DNA of 60,565 nt from positions 1-60,565 of the forward strand of contig JASKKA010000005.1 in the NCBI GenBank assembly GCA_030153215.1. The letters run 5' to 3'. Position numbers and translations under genes: made by a program. Below, piece by piece: positions 57,732 through 60,565 of this stretch. The notes beneath the pieces were generated by a model that was given only the letters and a program-made list of their open reading frames with translations, was not told the DNA's origin and searched no databases. The DNA comes from Trichococcus sp. GTDB taxonomy: Bacteria; Bacillota; Bacilli; Lactobacillales; Aerococcaceae. Every line of letters begins with the position of its first letter. Position 1 is the first letter of the stretch.

Positions 57732-59609
57732 CTATTTCTTTGTTGCTTTTAATTCTTTTGAGAGGGAGACGATTTCCAACATGATTGTCTTCAGACGCTC
57801 ATTGTCGTTTTGCTTTCGCGCTTCCTTCATTTCTGCCTGTTTCTTGGTCAGTTGATCCTGTAAAGACGATTTGTCCCGGATGATATGGACGAGATCCTGG
57901 ATTTCCTGATAGGTGACTTCCGAATCCAAATGGAACCATTCAATCTCCGTAATCACGTTTTGAAGATCCGGATTATTGATGCGATCCAGGAATTGATCGA
58001 TATTTCCGACCAGCCCATTCTGTCTGAAAAACTCTTCATACAAAATGTAGATTGTTTGGTAGTCATCATGGATGAAATTGAACTCAGCGTCAATTTCATT
58101 CAGATACGACCAAACTTCCTCGAAATGAAAAAGACGGTAAAGCAGCTGCTTTTCGCTTTGCTCAGCTTGGGTCACTTTGCGTTTTTTCGTGTTTGGATAC
58201 ACTACTTGTTGACCCGCATCATGCGATACTGCTCTCCTGATCGGCTCGCGTTCAGGCCGCTGCTGGAGCACCGCTTGTTGATAACCCTTCAATTGCTTCT
58301 GCAGGATATCGATCGGAATACTGAATTCATCCGCTATATCCTTCATGTAGAGTTCTCTTTCGACTAGTGAATCCAACGGGGCCAGGGCCTTAAGCATGGT
58401 TTCGATATAGGTGATGCGATTTTTTTCGGAATCCAGATTCAGATTCATCTTGAGGTAGCGGGAATAGAACTGAATGACTGTCTCCCTGTTATTGTTCAGC
58501 GCCTTGGCGAATGCCTCCGGGCCTTTCTGTTGGATGTATTCATCAGGGTCCATGCCTGCTTCCAGCGGGAAAATGGAGATATCGAAGTGCTTGTTGCGTT
58601 CCAGTATCTCTATGGCGCGCTTCGTCGCTTCGACGCCGGGACGGTCGCCGTCATAGGCAATGACTATTTTATCGGCCGTCTTGGTCAATATCCGGTTCTG
58701 TTCATCCGTAAGGCTGGTCCCCATCGAGGCGACGCCATTTTTTACACCCGCTTGCCAAGCGGATATGACATCCATGTATCCTTCGAAAAGGACCACTTCT
58801 GAATGCCTTCGGATCTCGCTGCGGGCTTTATCGAAGTTGAAAAGAAAATCCCGTTTGTTGAACAAAAGTGTTTCGGGGCTGTTCAGATATTTCGCTTCAT
58901 GGTAACCAGTGTCGTCTGCTGGGGAAGCCTGCAAAACTCTGCCGGAAAAAGCGACCGTCTTTCCTTTAGCGTTCCGCAACGGGAAAATGATCCGGGCCGA
59001 GAACCGATCGAAAAGTTCGTTTTGTCCTTGTCTGTCCGTGAAGATGCCACTTTCCTGAAGGAGTCCTTCATCGAATGCCTTCGCTTTCAGCATTTGAAAG
59101 AGTGCCGTCCGATTGGCAGGAGAAAAACCTATTTGATACTCTTTCAGTGTCTCCGGGGTGAAGCCGCGTTGAATCATGTAATCCAACGCAGCTTGCCCCG
59201 TAACGGTATTCATGAGGACCTGATGGTAAAAAGCCGCCGCTTCCTCATGGATTTGGATCAGTTTTTCTTTCTTTGACTGGAGCGGATTATCCTGTGCATG
59301 GTTTTCGTACGAGAAATCCAAGGCAATGTTGCTTAATTCGGCTGTCTTGATGACTGCCTCGACGAACGAAATGCCCTCGACATCCATCAAGAAAGTAAAA
59401 ACATTCCCTCCTCTTCCGCAGCTGAAACAATGGAAAATCTGTTTTTCTTCTGCAACAGAAAAAGAAGGGGTCTTCTCGTCATGAAACGGGCAAAATCCGA
59501 AATGATTCTTGCCTCTTTTTTTAAGTTGTACATATTGGCTGACGACATCGACAATATTCGTTTCGGTTCTGATTTGCGCTAATTTCTCTTCTGAAATACG
59601 TTCTGCCAA
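57732..59609 (-). CDS. dnaG: DNA primase
   Basis: Makes RNA primers for replication. The N-terminal zinc-binding domain has [11 protein letters not shown] and [11 protein letters not shown] (about 40-66); the TOPRIM core has [20 protein letters not shown] and [12 protein letters not shown]; the C-terminal helicase-binding part follows. TTG at 59609 (625 residues) is the likely start: AGGTGGGAG is upstream and the sequence then begins [14 protein letters not shown] like other primases. An ATG at 59639 has no site. Promoter at 59672-59700. Confidence 0.95.
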   Translation of the reverse strand: MAERISEEKLAQIRTETNIVDVVSQYVQLKKRGKNHFGFCPFHDEKTPSFSVAEEKQIFHCFSCGRGGNVFTFLMDVEGISFVEAVIKTAELSNIALDFSYENHAQDNPLQSKKEKLIQIHEEAAAFYHQVLMNTVTGQAALDYMIQRGFTPETLKEYQIGFSPANRTALFQMLKAKAFDEGLLQESGIFTDRQGQNELFDRFSARIIFPLRNAKGKTVAFSGRVLQASPADDTGYHEAKYLNSPETLLFNKRDFLFNFDKARSEIRRHSEVVLFEGYMDVISAWQAGVKNGVASMGTSLTDEQNRILTKTADKIVIAYDGDRPGVEATKRAIEILERNKHFDISIFPLEAGMDPDEYIQQKGPEAFAKALNNNRETVIQFYSRYLKMNLNLDSEKNRITYIETMLKALAPLDSLVERELYMKDIADEFSIPIDILQKQLKGYQQAVLQQRPEREPIRRAVSHDAGQQVVYPNTKKRKVTQAEQSEKQLLYRLFHFEEVWSYLNEIDAEFNFIHDDYQTIYILYEEFFRQNGLVGNIDQFLDRINNPDLQNVITEIEWFHLDSEVTYQEIQDLVHIIRDKSSLQDQLTKKQAEMKEARKQNDNERLKTIMLEIVSLSKELKATKK

Positions 59610-59671
59610 ATGTCTCCCACCTTGAAGAAATGTCTTCATTTTATAAAAACGAGCATAAAGATGCAAATTAG

Positions 59672-59700
59672 ATTTTAACACATTTTCGGCCGACATGCAA
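59672..59700 (-). promoter_or_regulatory. dnaG-rpoD promoter
   Basis: TTGCAT (59695-59700) and TAAAAT (59672-59677) are 17 bases apart on the minus strand, just after the MFS gene and about 65 bases before the dnaG start. Confidence 0.7.
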
Positions 59701-59722
59701 ACAGTCATTCAATTGGTCAAGT

Positions 59723-60565
59723 CTACTGCTTTTTTTGCGGATCCGGAACTTTAACGAAAAACAGCAGGCCTCCCCCGATCACGAACAGGATAATCAGGGC
59801 AAAAACGCCATCCAACGAGTTTCCGGTCAGCTGCGAGATGAGTCCGACCAGCAGTGGGCCGACTACAGCCGCAAATTTCCCGAAAATATTATAGAAACCA
59901 AAAAATTCGTTCGCTTGCTCTTTCGGAATCAATTGACCGAACAAAGATCGGCTCAACGCCTGCACGCCGCCCTGGGCTGTACCCACAAGCAGCGCCAACA
60001 CGATGAATGTCTGCAATGAATCCAACTGCAAAGCATAAATGCAGATAAAAATATAGGTTAGGATACCCACAAAAATCATATTCTTGTTGCCGAACCGTTT
60101 GGATGCTCGGCCGTACAGGATGGAAAATGGGAAAGCAACGAACTGGACGATCAGCATAACAACAATCAGTTCATTCGAGGAGAGCCCGATGTCCGACCCT
60201 ACAGCAGTCGCCATTTTGAAGATGGTCCCAACTCCATCAATGTAGAAGAAATAAGCCAATAAAAATAAAAAAGCTTGTCTGTATTCTTTGATGTTCTTCA
60301 GCGTTCCCCATAATCTTACAAAACTCTTGCGGATTACGCGCGGTTCTTTTTCGATGTAATAGTTCTGCTTGACATTCTTCCAATAAGGGATGGTGAAGAC
60401 GAACCACCAAATCGCAGTCAGAAGGAAGCCGCCCTTCACAATTCCCCCCGTGCTCAATGGCAAAAAGCCCGTCAATTGGAAAAAAATGAAGATGACGAAA
60501 GGGATGGAACTGCCGATATAGCCCCAGCCGAATCCCGCTGAGGATATGCGGTCCATCCGTTCATC
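59723..60565 (-). CDS. MFS transporter, UMF1/YxiO-like family (partial)
   Basis: C-terminal portion of a major facilitator; the N-terminus lies beyond the window edge, and the reading continues upstream of the ATG at 60556. About eight to nine membrane helices are visible. IKEYRQAFLFLLAYFFYIDG, GTIFKMATAVGSDIG and GTAQGGVQALSRSLFGQLIP (about 195-215 of the visible part) are typical of the UMF1 group, and the tail KVPDPQKKQ is cytoplasmic. The substrate is unknown. Confidence 0.82.
   Translation of the reverse strand, partial: DERMDRISSAGFGWGYIGSSIPFVIFIFFQLTGFLPLSTGGIVKGGFLLTAIWWFVFTIPYWKNVKQNYYIEKEPRVIRKSFVRLWGTLKNIKEYRQAFLFLLAYFFYIDGVGTIFKMATAVGSDIGLSSNELIVVMLIVQFVAFPFSILYGRASKRFGNKNMIFVGILTYIFICIYALQLDSLQTFIVLALLVGTAQGGVQALSRSLFGQLIPKEQANEFFGFYNIFGKFAAVVGPLLVGLISQLTGNSLDGVFALIILFVIGGGLLFFVKVPDPQKKQ

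Overview
The window reads as chromosomal DNA of a low- to mid-GC Gram-positive bacterium of the order Lactobacillales. The gene content fits the Carnobacteriaceae (Trichococcus/Carnobacterium-like), but genus level is inference. Supporting points are the topA-trmFO-xerC-hslV-hslU-codY order, an hrcA-grpE-dnaK-dnaJ operon behind a CIRCE element, parE-parC opposite plsY, a dnaG-rpoD-trmK-nif3 block, pyruvate formate-lyase with its activase, an ATP-type PEP carboxykinase and a manganese-type pyrophosphatase. Almost every gene lies on the minus strand; only plsY, a hemolysin III-family gene and a degV gene are on the plus strand. I saw no rRNA, tRNA, CRISPR array, insertion sequence or prophage gene.

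Layout: 1-1322, a broken oligopeptide-binding lipoprotein gene (cut by the window edge); 1683-6747, pullulanase, CorA transporter, metallophosphoesterase, pyrophosphatase; 6848-10001, pflA and pflB; 10301-15620, parC, parE, plsY; 15722-24895, epimerase, codY, hslU, hslV, xerC, trmFO, topA, dprA; 25028-28010, rnhB, rbgA and two tandem signal peptidases; 28174-31262, ctpA, deoD, yozE-like, ypmS-like; 31444-35762, hlyIII, dfr, thyA, ABC-F; 35955-39897, fhs, ahpF, ahpC; 40286-45291, lepA, pckA, dnaJ; 45391-52012, dnaK, grpE, hrcA, hemW, ribF, truB; 52185-56428, degV, DUF1294, pepT, nif3-like, trmK; 56566-60565, rpoD, dnaG and a partial MFS transporter.

The genes cover DNA topology and replication start (parCE, topA, dnaG, dprA, xerC), transcription control (rpoD, codY, hrcA), protein folding and quality control (dnaKJ-grpE, hslUV, ctpA, signal peptidases), one-carbon and thymidylate metabolism (fhs, thyA, dfr) and fermentation or redox metabolism (pflAB, ahpCF, pckA). 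Most transcription units can be bounded by visible promoters and hairpin terminators, and several carry recognisable operators: CIRCE at hrcA, a PerR-type box at ahpC and a Fur-type box at hlyIII/ypmS.

No clearly new multi-gene system is visible; this is mostly core genome. The points most worth a second look are regulatory or structural: the oppA deletion/frameshift, the hairpin that combines an intrinsic terminator with the xerC ribosome-binding site, a 19-base intergenic repeat, the swapped-arm dyad at the signal peptidase promoter, the dfr leader, and the 14-base direct repeats between ahpC and lepA.
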